The notes: generated by a model not told the origin, from the letters alone. A stretch of 64,000 nucleotides of DNA from Arhodomonas sp052060015 (GCF_052060015.1 NZ_JBPODZ010000001.1:1-64000); one strand, 5' to 3'; counted from the stretch's first letter, positions 8,963-17,565 are shown. Program-made: numbers and translations.

Positions 8963-9031
8963 ACGCGGCAGTCGGGGCCGCGGCCCATCATCGGGAGCTG
9001 TCACGGCTCACCCGGTGGCCTGGCCTGGGGT

Positions 9032-11329
9032 ATGGTGTCCCGGTTGCGAGCGAGACATGCGGGGTCATTCGTGAGGTCTTTGGTTTTTCCCCTAGCGCTG
9101 CTCCTGCTGGGGGGTATGGTTTCCGGCCAGGCGTATGGGCAGTTGCTGCCGTTCGCCGGTCCGGCGGATCCGTCATCCGCATCGGAGACGGCGTCCCGGG
9201 ACCCCGAGCAGCTGCGCCAGTCCCTGGACGAGGTGATCGCCACCCTGGAGAGCGACGAGCGCCGCGGGGAGTTGCTGAGCAGGCTGAAGGACCTGCGCGG
9301 TTCCTTGGAGGCGGCGGGCGCAGAGGGCGGCGGTGCGGATCGGCAAGGTCTGATCGGGGCGCTGGCGGAGCTCGGGGAGCAGGCCGAGGCCGGGCAGTCG
9401 CCGGTGGATGTCTGGGGCACCTACACCCGGGCGGCCCTGGAGGATGCCCGCTCCCTGTTCTCCGCCGCGGGGGGAATGGATACCGCACGCCATCTCATCG
9501 AGGCGAGTGTGCTGCTGGCGGCCTGGCTCGCCATCCTGGGCCTGTTCAGCTGGGGCGGGCGGCTGTGGTTTTGCCGCCAGGGCTGGCCGTTGGTGCTGCC
9601 GCCGGAGCCCGGTCCAGGGATGCTGACCCTGCACTTGCTGCGCAAGCTGGTGCCGTGGGCGGTGTCCTTTGGTCTGTTGTACGCCGGCCTTGCCGCGATC
9701 GATACCGATGTCCCCGCCCGTGCCGCGGTCCTCGTGGTCGCCTACGCTGCCCTCTGGGGGCGGGCCCTGGCCACGGTGTTCGATTCGGTGATCGCCTTGT
9801 TCACCGTAGGGCACCGGCGGACGGCAGTGGCGATCCTGCATCGCCGGGCCCCGCCGCGGCTCTTCCTGATCGGTGCCCTGGTGGCCTTCAGCGATGTAAC
9901 GCGGGGGGATCGCCTCACCGAGCTCCTGGGTACCGCGCTGGCGGGTTGGCTGTCGGTACTGGCGAGCGTCCTGGCGGGGCTGCTCAGCGCGTTCCTGGTG
10001 ATCCGCCTGCGCCGGCCGGTCACGCACCTGATCCGGAACCGGCCGTTTCGTCAGCGCTATCACGGCGGCACGGCCCGGGAGCTGGTGGGAGTGTTTGCCC
10101 GGCTCTGGCACGTGCCGGCGCTGCTGCTGATCGGCGCGGCGCTGGTGGCGATATTCGTCACGGCCGGTGAGGCCGAGGCCGCGTTCGTCCGCGCGGTGGT
10201 CTGTGCCGTGCTGCTCGTCGTTACCCTCTTCGCCGCCGGGGCCCTGCGCCGCCAGGGCGAGCGCATCGTCCCAGGGCAGTACCGGGCGCGCTACCTCCCG
10301 CGCCTGCTTCGCTTCGCCTACACCGTGGCGCAGTTCCTGCTTTGGGTGGTCTTCGCGGAGCTCTCCTTCCGGGTATGGGGGGTTTCGCTCCTGGGTATCG
10401 GTGAGGAGGGGGCCGTGAGCGCGCGTATCGGCCAGGCCGTGCTCGGCGTGGGGGTGACGCTGTTGCTGGCCTGGCTGGTGTGGATCTTCGCCGATACCGC
10501 CATCGAGCGTGCGCTCTATGGCGGCACCAGCCCGCGCCGTGGCCGGGTCAACAGCCTGCGGGTCCAGACCATCGCGCCGATGGTGCGCAATGTCGCGTTC
10601 TTCACCATCGTGGTGATCGCCGTCATCGTCGGCTTGGCCAACCTGGGCGTCAACGTCACGCCATTGCTCGCGGGCGCCGGTGTCATCGGGCTGGCGGTGG
10701 GCTTCGGTGCCCAGACATTGGTGCAGGATCTGATCACGGGCTTGTTCATCCTCGTCGAGGACTCGCTGTCGGTGGGTGATTTCGTGGAGATCGGCGGCCA
10801 CATGGGCACCGTCGAGGGGCTCAACCTCCGCACGGTCAAGCTGCGCGATCTCGACGGGGTCCTGCACATCATCACCTTTAGCCGGATCGACTCCATTCAC
10901 AACATGTCACGCAACTTCGGCATCGCGCTGCTGAAGGTCCGGGTTCCCCACGACCTGCCCATCGACGATGCGGTGACGCTGATGAAAGAGACTGCCGAGG
11001 AACTCCGCAAGGACCCTTCCATGCGGATGCGGATCCGCTCGCCGCTGGAGATGCAGGGAATCGACAGCTTCCAGGAGGGCTGCCCCGTGTTGCGCATGCG
11101 CCTGTGGACCGCGCCGGAGTACCAATGGGAGGTCTCGCGTGCCTTCAATCTGCTGTTGAAGCGGCGCATGGAGGACAAGGCCGTGGCGCTCGGGGCACCC
11201 CGGCTCACCGTAAGCATGGAAGGGGATAGCGGGCCGCGTTATGGCCACGGGACAGCTACCGACGGTGGCGGGGACGATGCCGGTACCACGGTGGAGGGGC
11301 GGGGCCCGTCTCCGGACCCCACCGGCTAG
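9032..11329 (+). CDS. Large MscS-family mechanosensitive channel
   Basis: An inner-membrane channel that should open on membrane tension to release solutes during hypo-osmotic shock. From the ATG at 9032 it is 765 residues. It has a signal-like hydrophobic segment, a periplasmic helical region (about residues 35-130, Glu-rich), some ten membrane helices, and then the MscS core. The core comprises the pore helix (GVIGLAVGFGAQTLVQD), the beta domain (DSLSVGDFVEIGGHMGTVE, then RTVKLRDLDG) and the alpha-beta tail. The long N-terminal part makes it a KefA/YbdG-like large member. An in-frame GTG at 9071 would also give a good signal peptide and may be the true start. The C-terminal about 35 residues are low-complexity and polar. 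Confidence 0.85.
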   Translation: MVSRLRARHAGSFVRSLVFPLALLLLGGMVSGQAYGQLLPFAGPADPSSASETASRDPEQLRQSLDEVIATLESDERRGELLSRLKDLRGSLEAAGAEGGGADRQGLIGALAELGEQAEAGQSPVDVWGTYTRAALEDARSLFSAAGGMDTARHLIEASVLLAAWLAILGLFSWGGRLWFCRQGWPLVLPPEPGPGMLTLHLLRKLVPWAVSFGLLYAGLAAIDTDVPARAAVLVVAYAALWGRALATVFDSVIALFTVGHRRTAVAILHRRAPPRLFLIGALVAFSDVTRGDRLTELLGTALAGWLSVLASVLAGLLSAFLVIRLRRPVTHLIRNRPFRQRYHGGTARELVGVFARLWHVPALLLIGAALVAIFVTAGEAEAAFVRAVVCAVLLVVTLFAAGALRRQGERIVPGQYRARYLPRLLRFAYTVAQFLLWVVFAELSFRVWGVSLLGIGEEGAVSARIGQAVLGVGVTLLLAWLVWIFADTAIERALYGGTSPRRGRVNSLRVQTIAPMVRNVAFFTIVVIAVIVGLANLGVNVTPLLAGAGVIGLAVGFGAQTLVQDLITGLFILVEDSLSVGDFVEIGGHMGTVEGLNLRTVKLRDLDGVLHIITFSRIDSIHNMSRNFGIALLKVRVPHDLPIDDAVTLMKETAEELRKDPSMRMRIRSPLEMQGIDSFQEGCPVLRMRLWTAPEYQWEVSRAFNLLLKRRMEDKAVALGAPRLTVSMEGDSGPRYGHGTATDGGGDDAGTTVEGRGPSPDPTG

Positions 11330-11350
11330 CATGGCTGGGCGTGATCGGTG

Positions 11351-12229
11351 CTAGGCCTGCGGCCGCCGCGCGGTGATGCACCAGGAGCTCGAGGGCATGA
11401 CTACGCCGGAGTCCTCGTGGTAGGGGGCTAGGGCCTCGCGCATGGCGCCCTCGATGGCGGTGCGTTGGCGTTCCGCCTCTTCGCCGGCCTCCCGGAAGAC
11501 CTCTCCGGCGGGGCCGATGGCCAGCTGGAAGCGCACGGCGTCCTCCAGTGAGGAGCCGACGGTGACGGGGCCGTCGATTCGCTCGAAGTGGATTCCCTCG
11601 TAGCCGGCGATCTCCAGCTGCTTCGTGACCGTCTCCGCGTCGGCCATGGAGAACGGCCCCGGGCCGCAGGTGCGGGCGTCGTCGCCGGGAGGCTCCAGGA
11701 ACTCCAGTACCACCTGCTTGGGCAGGCCCAGCCAAGGGTTGTCGTCGATGGTGCGCCAGACGATGAACATCAGTTGTGCGCCGGGCTTCAGGCCATTGCG
11801 GATGTTGCGCATGGCCGCCACCGGGTTCTCGAAGAACATCATCCCGAAGCGGGAGAAGCACAGGTCGAAGTTGGCCCGAAACGGATAGCGTTCCACGTCC
11901 GCGGCCTCGAAGTGTACGTTGGATACGCCGGTGGCGGCGGCGTCCTGCCGGCCCTTCTCCAGGAACTGGTCGACGCAGTCCAGGCCGAGGACAAATCCCT
12001 CCGGTCCGGTCTTGCGGGCCAGTTGGATGGCGGTGTCGCCCCAGCCACAGCCGACGTCGACGATTCGAGCGCCTGGCTCCACCTCCAGGCCTTCCAGCGG
12101 GATGCGGCTGTGGTAGCTGAGGCCGTTCTGCAGGATCTCGCGAAAGCGTTCGAATTTATCCGCGAGGGTGTCGTTCCAGAACTCCACGTAGGGGGTCTGG
12201 CCGGTGATTGCTTCGCTCGGCTCACTCAT
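11351..12229 (-). CDS. Class I SAM-dependent methyltransferase (UbiE/GNMT-like)
   Basis: A 292-residue methyltransferase. Motif I is IVDVGCGWGDTA (about residue 50), followed by an acidic loop (GLDCVDQ) and motif II/III (FDLCFSRFGMMFF, then PGAQLMFIVW). The acceptor is unknown. The start at 12229 follows GGAGACGCC. An ECF-type promoter lies at 12296-12323, nearly identical to the ones in front of the sigma-factor and cupin genes. This gene is therefore very likely a regulon member despite lying just after the sigma operon. Confidence 0.85.
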   Translation of the reverse strand: MSEPSEAITGQTPYVEFWNDTLADKFERFREILQNGLSYHSRIPLEGLEVEPGARIVDVGCGWGDTAIQLARKTGPEGFVLGLDCVDQFLEKGRQDAAATGVSNVHFEAADVERYPFRANFDLCFSRFGMMFFENPVAAMRNIRNGLKPGAQLMFIVWRTIDDNPWLGLPKQVVLEFLEPPGDDARTCGPGPFSMADAETVTKQLEIAGYEGIHFERIDGPVTVGSSLEDAVRFQLAIGPAGEVFREAGEEAERQRTAIEGAMREALAPYHEDSGVVMPSSSWCITARRPQA

Positions 12230-12295
12230 GGCGTCTCCTCCGTGTCCCCTTGTCTTATGGTGCCCGCCCGGCGGCTGCCGCCGGGGGTAGCCACA

Positions 12296-12323
12296 GGGAC
12301 GCATGGCGCCCGGAATCGGTTCC
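12296..12323 (-). promoter_or_regulatory. ECF-sigma-type promoter for the 12229 methyltransferase
   Basis: Minus strand: -35 GGAACC (12323-12318), 16-base spacer, -10 CGTCCC (12301-12296), 67 bases upstream of the ATG. The -35 (GGGAACCGATT) and -10 (GCGTCCCTG) surroundings are shared with the promoters at 14513-14540 and 14576-14603. The spacing matches GGAAC-N16/17-CGTC promoters of ECF sigma factors. Confidence 0.7.
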
Positions 12324-12335
12324 CGGCAACGACGC

Positions 12336-13565
12336 TCAGGAGGTGGTAGGCCCCAATCCGAGCACGCGGGCCTCCGCCCAGCGCCGCAGGCGAATGTCCC
12401 ACCACACCGCAGCAGCGAGCGCGGCGAAACCGCTGAGCTCGACGACGAACACGTAGTGCACGAATAGCGCGAAGCAGACGATGGCAGCGCCGGCGGTGGC
12501 GAGCGCCGTGGGACCATAGTGATGGTGCAGCCGTATGCCCGGCGCCACGGCCGTTGCAGTGAGCACGGCAAACAGCGCGATGGCCCCAGCCCAGATATTC
12601 TGGTTCAGCGCCAGGCGTACGCCTGCCATCGCCAGCAATCCGGTGCCGATCAGGGTCCCGTAGCAGGTCAGCAGGGCAAGCCCCAGGCCGGCGACGCCCA
12701 GGAACCCCCGTCGCCATATCGAGGCCGCAATGCGCCGGGGGTCGCTGCGTCTCAGCCACTGCAGCAAGGGACCCGGCGCATGGGCACCACGCCGCATGCC
12801 CACCTCCACCGACCGGGCGCCGAAGCTCGCGGCCACCTCCCGAGTCTGGGCACTCGGGCTGTGGGCGAAGTAGTCCAGGGTGCGCACCGTTCGAAGGTCC
12901 TGGAAGCCGGCGTCCCGGAACATATCGAGGAAGTCCTCCTCCACCGTGGCGCCGACCACGCACTCGACCCAGAGGCGGGGGTCGGTGTGGCAGTCCACGC
13001 TGACGGGGCGGTCGATGACCACGTCGGCGATCTGCAGTCGGCCGTCGGGGCGCAGCACCCGGAACATCTCCGCCACCGCGCGGCGCTTATCCGGGACCAG
13101 GTTGAGCACGCCGTTGCTGGTGATGCTGTCGATGCTCCCGTCGGCCAGCGGCAGGCGCTCCGCGGAGGCCTGGAGCGTGCTGACGTTGGCAATACCGGCG
13201 TCAGCGAGGGTTTCGTGAAGCTTACGGGCCATGGCGGGGGTGAGGTCGAGGGCTACCACGTGGCCGTCGGGGCCGACGATCTCGCCGGCGATGACCGCGT
13301 CATTGCCGGCCCCGGCGCCGATGTCGAGGGTAATATCGCCGGGCCGGACGGCGCCCGCGTTGAACGGGCAGCCGACGCCGGCGAAGGAATCGAGTTGCGT
13401 GCGGGGCAGCGCATCGAGTCGTTCCCGGGGGTAGCCGAGCGTCTCGGCGGCGGTACGCCCCACGGGGAAGTGGAAGTCCGCCGAAGGCGCCGATGCGACC
13501 GCGGTGTACATCGCCTTCACCGCGGTGAAGATCTGTTCCCGGGAATACCCCAGTATGGCGACCAT
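12336..13565 (-). CDS. ArsM-like methyltransferase fused to MerC-like membrane domain
   Basis: A 409-residue fusion. Residues about 1-270 resemble arsenite methyltransferase: SFAGVGCPFNAG before motif I (LDIGAGAGNDAVIA), VALDLTPAM, and a second cysteine region (SVDCHTDPRLWVECVVGA) followed by FAHS. Cysteines sit near the positions where ArsM binds As(III). Residues about 290-400 hold four membrane helices with a LTCYGTL cysteine and an HHHYG turn, like MerC mercury-uptake proteins. It is the third gene of the sigma/anti-sigma operon, starting 13 bases after the anti-sigma stop, with GGGGAC upstream of the ATG. A role in metalloid or metal handling is inferred; methylation of another acceptor is possible. 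Confidence 0.78.
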   Translation of the reverse strand: MVAILGYSREQIFTAVKAMYTAVASAPSADFHFPVGRTAAETLGYPRERLDALPRTQLDSFAGVGCPFNAGAVRPGDITLDIGAGAGNDAVIAGEIVGPDGHVVALDLTPAMARKLHETLADAGIANVSTLQASAERLPLADGSIDSITSNGVLNLVPDKRRAVAEMFRVLRPDGRLQIADVVIDRPVSVDCHTDPRLWVECVVGATVEEDFLDMFRDAGFQDLRTVRTLDYFAHSPSAQTREVAASFGARSVEVGMRRGAHAPGPLLQWLRRSDPRRIAASIWRRGFLGVAGLGLALLTCYGTLIGTGLLAMAGVRLALNQNIWAGAIALFAVLTATAVAPGIRLHHHYGPTALATAGAAIVCFALFVHYVFVVELSGFAALAAAVWWDIRLRRWAEARVLGLGPTTS

Positions 13566-13578
13566 GGCGCTGTCCCCT

Positions 13579-13815
13579 TCAGAACCGCTCCAGGATGTCC
13601 TGAACACGGCGGTGCAGCCGCTCGGGGGCTTCCTCGGCGGTTGCCTCGCGGACGCGTTCCCGCAGCCGCCGCTCGAACTCCGCCCGGCTGAAGCACTCCC
13701 GGCACGTGTCCATGTGGTGGTCGAGCTCGGCGCGGGTAGCGGCGTCGAGTTCGCGGTCCAGATAGGCGAACAGCTGCCGGATCACCTCCTCGCAGGTGAC
13801 GCGATCCCCGCTCAT
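13579..13815 (-). CDS. Zinc-binding anti-sigma factor (zf-HC2/ZAS)
   Basis: A 78-residue soluble protein that should hold the neighbouring ECF sigma factor inactive until a redox or metal signal releases it. It has the zinc anti-sigma motif: Cys8 (VTCEEV), then HMDTCREC, the H-x3-C-x2-C arrangement. A helical C-terminus (RLHRRVQDILERF) follows. There is no membrane helix, so it senses cytoplasmic conditions. Its ATG overlaps the sigma gene stop by four bases (ATGA), giving equal translation of the pair. Confidence 0.9.
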   Translation of the reverse strand: MSGDRVTCEEVIRQLFAYLDRELDAATRAELDHHMDTCRECFSRAEFERRLRERVREATAEEAPERLHRRVQDILERF

Positions 13816-14453
13816 GACTGCTCCTCCGGATGATCCGGCCGCCCGTCGCTGTCATACTCCCAAAGCGCCTTCTGCAGCAGCGCCCGAGCGCGGCTCAACC
13901 GGGAGCGTACTGTGCCGATGGGCACCTCCAGCAGGTCCGCCACTTCCCGGTACGTATAGCCCTCCACCTCTACGAGGACAACCGGGATGCGGAATGCATC
14001 GGGCAGTGTGTCCAGGGCATGCTGCAGGTCCTCACGCAGCAGCCGGTTGAAGAACTCATCCTCCGCCGTGCCCCACCACAGCAGGAAGGGCTGGTGGAGC
14101 CTCGCATACAGGGAGAAGCCCTGCTCGTCGGGGGAAGCCTCGGAGTCGGTGTCGTCGAGCCCCGTCTCCAGGTCCTGGCGGCTGCGCCGCCGGCGCCAGC
14201 TGTCGATGAAACTGGTATGGAGGATCCGGAACAGCCAGCCCTCGAAATGGCGCCACTCGCGTAGCTCCCCGAGCCGTGACCAGGCGCGGCCCACGGCCTC
14301 GGCGACCACGTCCTCGGCGTCGTCCGGGTCCCGGCTCAGGCGCAATGCGGTGCCGTAGAGGCGGTTCATCAAACGCGTAACCTCCTGCTCGAAGACCCGC
14401 CGGCGCGTTGCGGCGCCCGCGGGGCCGGCGTCTTCGGATTCCGGTGGCTTCAT
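13812..14453 (-). CDS. ECF-family RNA polymerase sigma factor
   Basis: A 213-residue sigma-70 family factor with region 2 (LYGTALRLSRDPDDAEDVVAE, then FEGWLFRILHTSFIDSWRRR) and region 4 (DALPDAFRIPVVLVE-like segment, then YREVADLLEVPIGTVRSRL). The linker carries an acidic insertion (about 95-125). The start at 14453 has GGGAGGTGGGGGACG before it; a longer frame from 14507 lacks a site. A promoter of the same type as those in front of the cupin and the 12229 methyltransferase precedes it (14513-14540), as expected for autoregulation. It is followed by its anti-sigma factor and the ArsM-MerC fusion. Confidence 0.93.
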   Translation of the reverse strand: MKPPESEDAGPAGAATRRRVFEQEVTRLMNRLYGTALRLSRDPDDAEDVVAEAVGRAWSRLGELREWRHFEGWLFRILHTSFIDSWRRRRSRQDLETGLDDTDSEASPDEQGFSLYARLHQPFLLWWGTAEDEFFNRLLREDLQHALDTLPDAFRIPVVLVEVEGYTYREVADLLEVPIGTVRSRLSRARALLQKALWEYDSDGRPDHPEEQS

Positions 14454-14512
14454 CGTCCCCCACCTCCCTCGCATGGGCACGGCCCGTGCGCAGGCCTGTC
14501 CACGCAATTACA

Positions 14513-14540
14513 GGGACGCATTGTCCCCCGGAATGATTCC
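14513..14540 (-). promoter_or_regulatory. ECF-sigma-type promoter for the sigma operon (autoregulation)
   Basis: Minus strand: -35 GGAATC (14540-14535), 16 bases, -10 CGTCCC (14518-14513), 59 bases upstream of the sigma-factor ATG. It differs by one base in the -35 from the other two sites and is identical in GCGTCCCTG at the -10. Confidence 0.68.
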
Positions 14541-14575
14541 CGCGCCCACTGCCCGGCGGTCGTGGCGGACCGTCG

Positions 14576-14603
14576 GGAACCGATTGCGTGGTCCCCGCGT
14601 CCC
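14576..14603 (+). promoter_or_regulatory. ECF-sigma-type promoter for the cupin gene
   Basis: Plus strand: -35 GGAACC (14576-14581), 16 bases, -10 CGTCCC (14598-14603), 64 bases upstream of the cupin ATG. It is divergent from the sigma-operon promoter 35 bases away. Confidence 0.7.
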
Positions 14604-14667
14604 TGGGGGCACCCCGGAAGCATCGGTGTCCGGGGGCGCGGAGACAACACTAGGGGAGGAGGAGACC

Positions 14668-15150
14668 ATGAATACGAGCACACGCGTGGCGGTGATCCCG
14701 GCCCTGGCACTGGGCCTTGCAACGGGGGCCTGGGCGGCCGGGACCCCGTACCAGGGCGATGGCCACATCCTTCTGGATCCGGCGGAGCTGGAGTGGGGGG
14801 AGATCGGCTCCATGGCCGGGGATGCCCGGATCGCCGTGGTCGAGGGCAACCTGGGCGAGGAGGAGCCTTTCACCTTCCGGTTGCGACTGCCACCGGACTA
14901 TGAGATCCGGCCGCACATCCACCCCGCCTACGAGCGGGTCACTGTGCTGTCGGGGACGCTCCACTTCGCCCACGGCGAGGAGTTTGACCGGGATACGGCG
15001 ACGGAGCTGCCTGCCGGTGCCGTCGCCATCATGGCCCCGGGGGAGCCCATGTACGGCTTCACCGGCACCGAGGAGACGGTGATCCAGCTCCACGGCACCG
15101 GGCCCTGGGGTATCGAGTACCTCGACCCCGCGGACGATCCCAGGAACTGA
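14668..15150 (+). CDS. Exported cupin-domain protein
   Basis: A 160-residue protein with a signal peptide (residues 1-23, ending AWA-A) and one cupin barrel. Metal ligands are HIHPAYE (H-x-H-x4-E type) and a later His (IQLHGTG). It resembles the cupin half of ChrR-type proteins but is secreted and free-standing. GGGGAGGAGGAG precedes the ATG. It is divergent from the ECF sigma operon and carries a matching promoter, so it is probably a product of that stress response. The ligand is unknown. Confidence 0.85.
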   Translation: MNTSTRVAVIPALALGLATGAWAAGTPYQGDGHILLDPAELEWGEIGSMAGDARIAVVEGNLGEEEPFTFRLRLPPDYEIRPHIHPAYERVTVLSGTLHFAHGEEFDRDTATELPAGAVAIMAPGEPMYGFTGTEETVIQLHGTGPWGIEYLDPADDPRN

Positions 15151-15154
15151 CCGT

Positions 15155-15183
15155 GGGGGCGGCCCTGGCCGCCCCCCCCTTTC
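15155..15183 (+). terminator. Rho-independent terminator after the cupin gene
   Basis: Perfect stem GGGGGCGGCC (15155-15164) with GGCCGCCCCC (15167-15176), a very tight loop, and a trailing CCCCTTT. It starts four bases after the cupin stop. The short T-run makes it moderate. Confidence 0.6.
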
Positions 15184-15222
15184 ACTCACAGCCACGGTTC
15201 GGCGCTTTCCGGATGGCCTCCC

Positions 15223-16311
15223 TCACGGCCGGCAGACGAAGTAGTCGTTCTGGATATCATGCTCGAGCTCGTGGACGCGGACCTCGGAGAAACCGGCGGC
15301 GTTCAGGTACTCCAACGCCTTCTGCCGGCCCCACATGGTGCCGAGGCCCTCGCCGCCCTGGGACAAAGACACGGTCATGCAATGCAGCAAGGATACGGCG
15401 TAGAGGAATGCCCCCAGGGGGTGTCCGACGTTTTCGTAATGATCGCTGCCGGCACGTATGTCCTGCGCGAGATAGACCCCCTCGTCGGCCAGTGACCGGC
15501 GTATGCCTTCGAGCACGGCCAGCGGCCGGGCCTGGTCGTGGATGGCGTCGAAGGTGGTCACGAACTCGAAGCTGCCGGGCTCGGCGGTGCAGTCGAAATC
15601 GCTGAGGTCGCGCACCTCGAAGGCCACGTTGGCGAGGCCCTTTTCCTCGGCTTGCCGTCGTGCCCAGGATACCGCCTCTGCGGACAGGTCGTAGCCGGTG
15701 AACCGGCTTGCCGGGAATCGCTCCGCCATCGCCAGTAGGGCGCGGCCGCGCCCGCAACCGGCGTCAAGCACGCGTATGCCGGATTCCAGCCGTTCGGTCA
15801 GCCCCGGCACCAGGGGCAGGATATGGTCGAAAAGCGCCGAGAGCACGGTCTGGGCGCTGTCCTCGGCCATCACCTCGTGGAAGCGCGGGTAGCGCTCGTA
15901 CGGCACGCCACCGCCGCTACGGAAGCACGCAAGGACGTCATCCTCCACCAGCCCGAGTACGGGCAGGAACTGCGCGTATACTGCCAGGTTCGCCCCTTCG
16001 GCGTCGGTGAGCCGGGCCGCATGCTCCGGCGGCAGCCGGTAGGTACCGGTGCCCGGGTCCAGTGTGACGACGCCCGCCGCGGTCATGGCGCCCAGCCATT
16101 CCCGGACATAGCGTTCCTCGAGCCCGGTGTGTTCGGCCAACCCCTGGCTGGTCAGCGGCGGCGCGCCGGCCAGGGTGCCGAACAGGCCCAGCCGGTGGCC
16201 GATGGAGATCATCAGCAGCATCCCGGCCTCGTTGAGGGCGCCCACCAGGCGCTCCTCGAAGGCGGCCGCCGCCCCGGTGTCAGGCCCCTGCGGGGAAACT
16301 TTGGTGTCCAT
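15223..16311 (-). CDS. SAM-dependent methyltransferase with N-terminal winged helix (Rv2258c-like)
   Basis: A 362-residue protein. Residues about 20-110 form a winged-helix dimerisation domain (LMISIGHRLGLFGTLA, then LEERYVREWLGAM, then Y-L-P-EHAA). From about 165 comes a Rossmann methyltransferase (IRVLDAGCGRGRALLAMAE, GYDLS, FVTTFDAIHD). This architecture is that of Rv2258c and O-methyltransferase relatives. The acceptor is unknown. GAGAGGT lies before the ATG. It is divergent from the GlxA-type regulator with 84 bases between, which may control it. Confidence 0.85.
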   Translation of the reverse strand: MDTKVSPQGPDTGAAAAFEERLVGALNEAGMLLMISIGHRLGLFGTLAGAPPLTSQGLAEHTGLEERYVREWLGAMTAAGVVTLDPGTGTYRLPPEHAARLTDAEGANLAVYAQFLPVLGLVEDDVLACFRSGGGVPYERYPRFHEVMAEDSAQTVLSALFDHILPLVPGLTERLESGIRVLDAGCGRGRALLAMAERFPASRFTGYDLSAEAVSWARRQAEEKGLANVAFEVRDLSDFDCTAEPGSFEFVTTFDAIHDQARPLAVLEGIRRSLADEGVYLAQDIRAGSDHYENVGHPLGAFLYAVSLLHCMTVSLSQGGEGLGTMWGRQKALEYLNAAGFSEVRVHELEHDIQNDYFVCRP

Positions 16312-16395
16312 GGTCTACCTCTCGTGCTGATCAGTGGTGATGAAGAAACGCTACGCCGTGACCGGTTCCCCTGCTAAAGTCGGAAATGTCACTGC

Positions 16396-17469
16396 ATGGT
16401 GCTTTCTGCCATGTCGAAGCCTGCCGGCAAGCTTACGGTCGCCTTTCTCACGTTGCCGGAGTCGACGGGCTCGACCCTGTACGGGATGTACGATCTTTTC
16501 GCCTCGGTGGAGCGGGACTGGGGCTTGATCACCGAGGGCGAGGCCCGCGCGTCGCCCTTCCGGCCGGTGACGGTGACCGCCCACCCCGGTGGCTTCCGCA
16601 TGGCCAACGGCATCCACGTGCTGCCGGATACAACCATCACGGAAGCGGGAATCCCCGACATTGTCTGCGTTCCGGAGCTGCTGGTCCCGCCCGGGGCGGA
16701 CATCTCGGGACGCTATGCCCAGGAGGTCGACTGGCTGCGCACCTGCTACGAGGCCGGCAGCTACCTCGGCGCGGCCTGTTCCGGCGCCTTGCTGCTGGCC
16801 GAGACGGGGCTGCTGGACGGCTGCGAGGCCACTACCCACTGGGCGTACTGCGACATGCTTGCCGAGCGTTACCCGCACGTGCGCGTCGAGCGTCACCGGG
16901 CGCTGGTGACCGCCGGGGAGGGTCAGCGGATCGTGATGGTGGGCGGCGGCTCTTCCTGGCAGGATTTGGCGTTGTTCCTCATCGCCCGCTGCGTCGGCCT
17001 GGAGCGGGCGCTGCAGGTGGCCAAGATCTATTTGATCGATTGGCATCGGGCGGGCCAACAGCCGTACACGGTGCTCACCTGCAGGGCCCAGACCGAGGAC
17101 GCGGCCATCGCCCGCTGCCAGCGCTGGCTTGCGGAGAACTATGATCATTATCACCCGGTCCAGGAGATGACCCGCCTCAGCGGCCTGACCGTGCGTTCCT
17201 TCAAGCGGCGGTTCCGCCAGGCCACGGGTATGCCCCCCATCGACTATGTCCACACCCTGCGGGTGGAGGAGGCGAAGCAGTGGCTGGAGTCCACCGGTAA
17301 GCCGGTGGAGGCGGTGGCCGAGGCGGTGGGCTATGAGGATGCCAGCTTCTTCAGCCGGCTGTTCCGCCGCAAGGTGGGACTGACCCCGGCGCAATACCGC
17401 CGCCGCTTCGGCGCCCTGGGTCGGGTCCTGGCGGGGGAGGGGATCCCAGTGGTGGAACCCTCCGACTGA
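16396..17469 (+). CDS. GlxA-family transcriptional regulator (DJ-1/PfpI + AraC)
   Basis: A DNA-binding regulator of 357 residues. The N-terminal DJ-1/PfpI-like amidotransferase fold (about 12-195) has the nucleophile-elbow region YLGAACSGALLLAE, Cys in ACSG. The C-terminal AraC/XylS double helix-turn-helix (about 245-345) reads LSGLTVRSFKRRFRQATGMPP, then VAEAVGYEDASFFSRLFRR. The ATG at 16411 (MSKP) is an alternative start. It is divergent from the winged-helix methyltransferase, so cross-regulation is plausible. The inducer is unknown. Confidence 0.9.
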   Translation: MVLSAMSKPAGKLTVAFLTLPESTGSTLYGMYDLFASVERDWGLITEGEARASPFRPVTVTAHPGGFRMANGIHVLPDTTITEAGIPDIVCVPELLVPPGADISGRYAQEVDWLRTCYEAGSYLGAACSGALLLAETGLLDGCEATTHWAYCDMLAERYPHVRVERHRALVTAGEGQRIVMVGGGSSWQDLALFLIARCVGLERALQVAKIYLIDWHRAGQQPYTVLTCRAQTEDAAIARCQRWLAENYDHYHPVQEMTRLSGLTVRSFKRRFRQATGMPPIDYVHTLRVEEAKQWLESTGKPVEAVAEAVGYEDASFFSRLFRRKVGLTPAQYRRRFGALGRVLAGEGIPVVEPSD

Positions 17470-17565
17470 AGTGCCTGACACCCCGTGCTTGCCTCCGGCG
17501 AGACGGGGCGCCGACAATCCCGGCGGTGCCGCGCCGGTCCGGGGCGCGGGGGCAAAGGAGCATGG

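Noticed and set aside
9173..10900. 575-codon minus-strand frame opposite the MscS channel gene
   Set aside because: Shadow frame of a high-GC gene, with no domain or ribosome site.
16355..16375. GGAACC-type box upstream of the winged-helix methyltransferase
   Set aside because: No CGTC at the 16-base spacing shared by the three good sites, so not called as a promoter.
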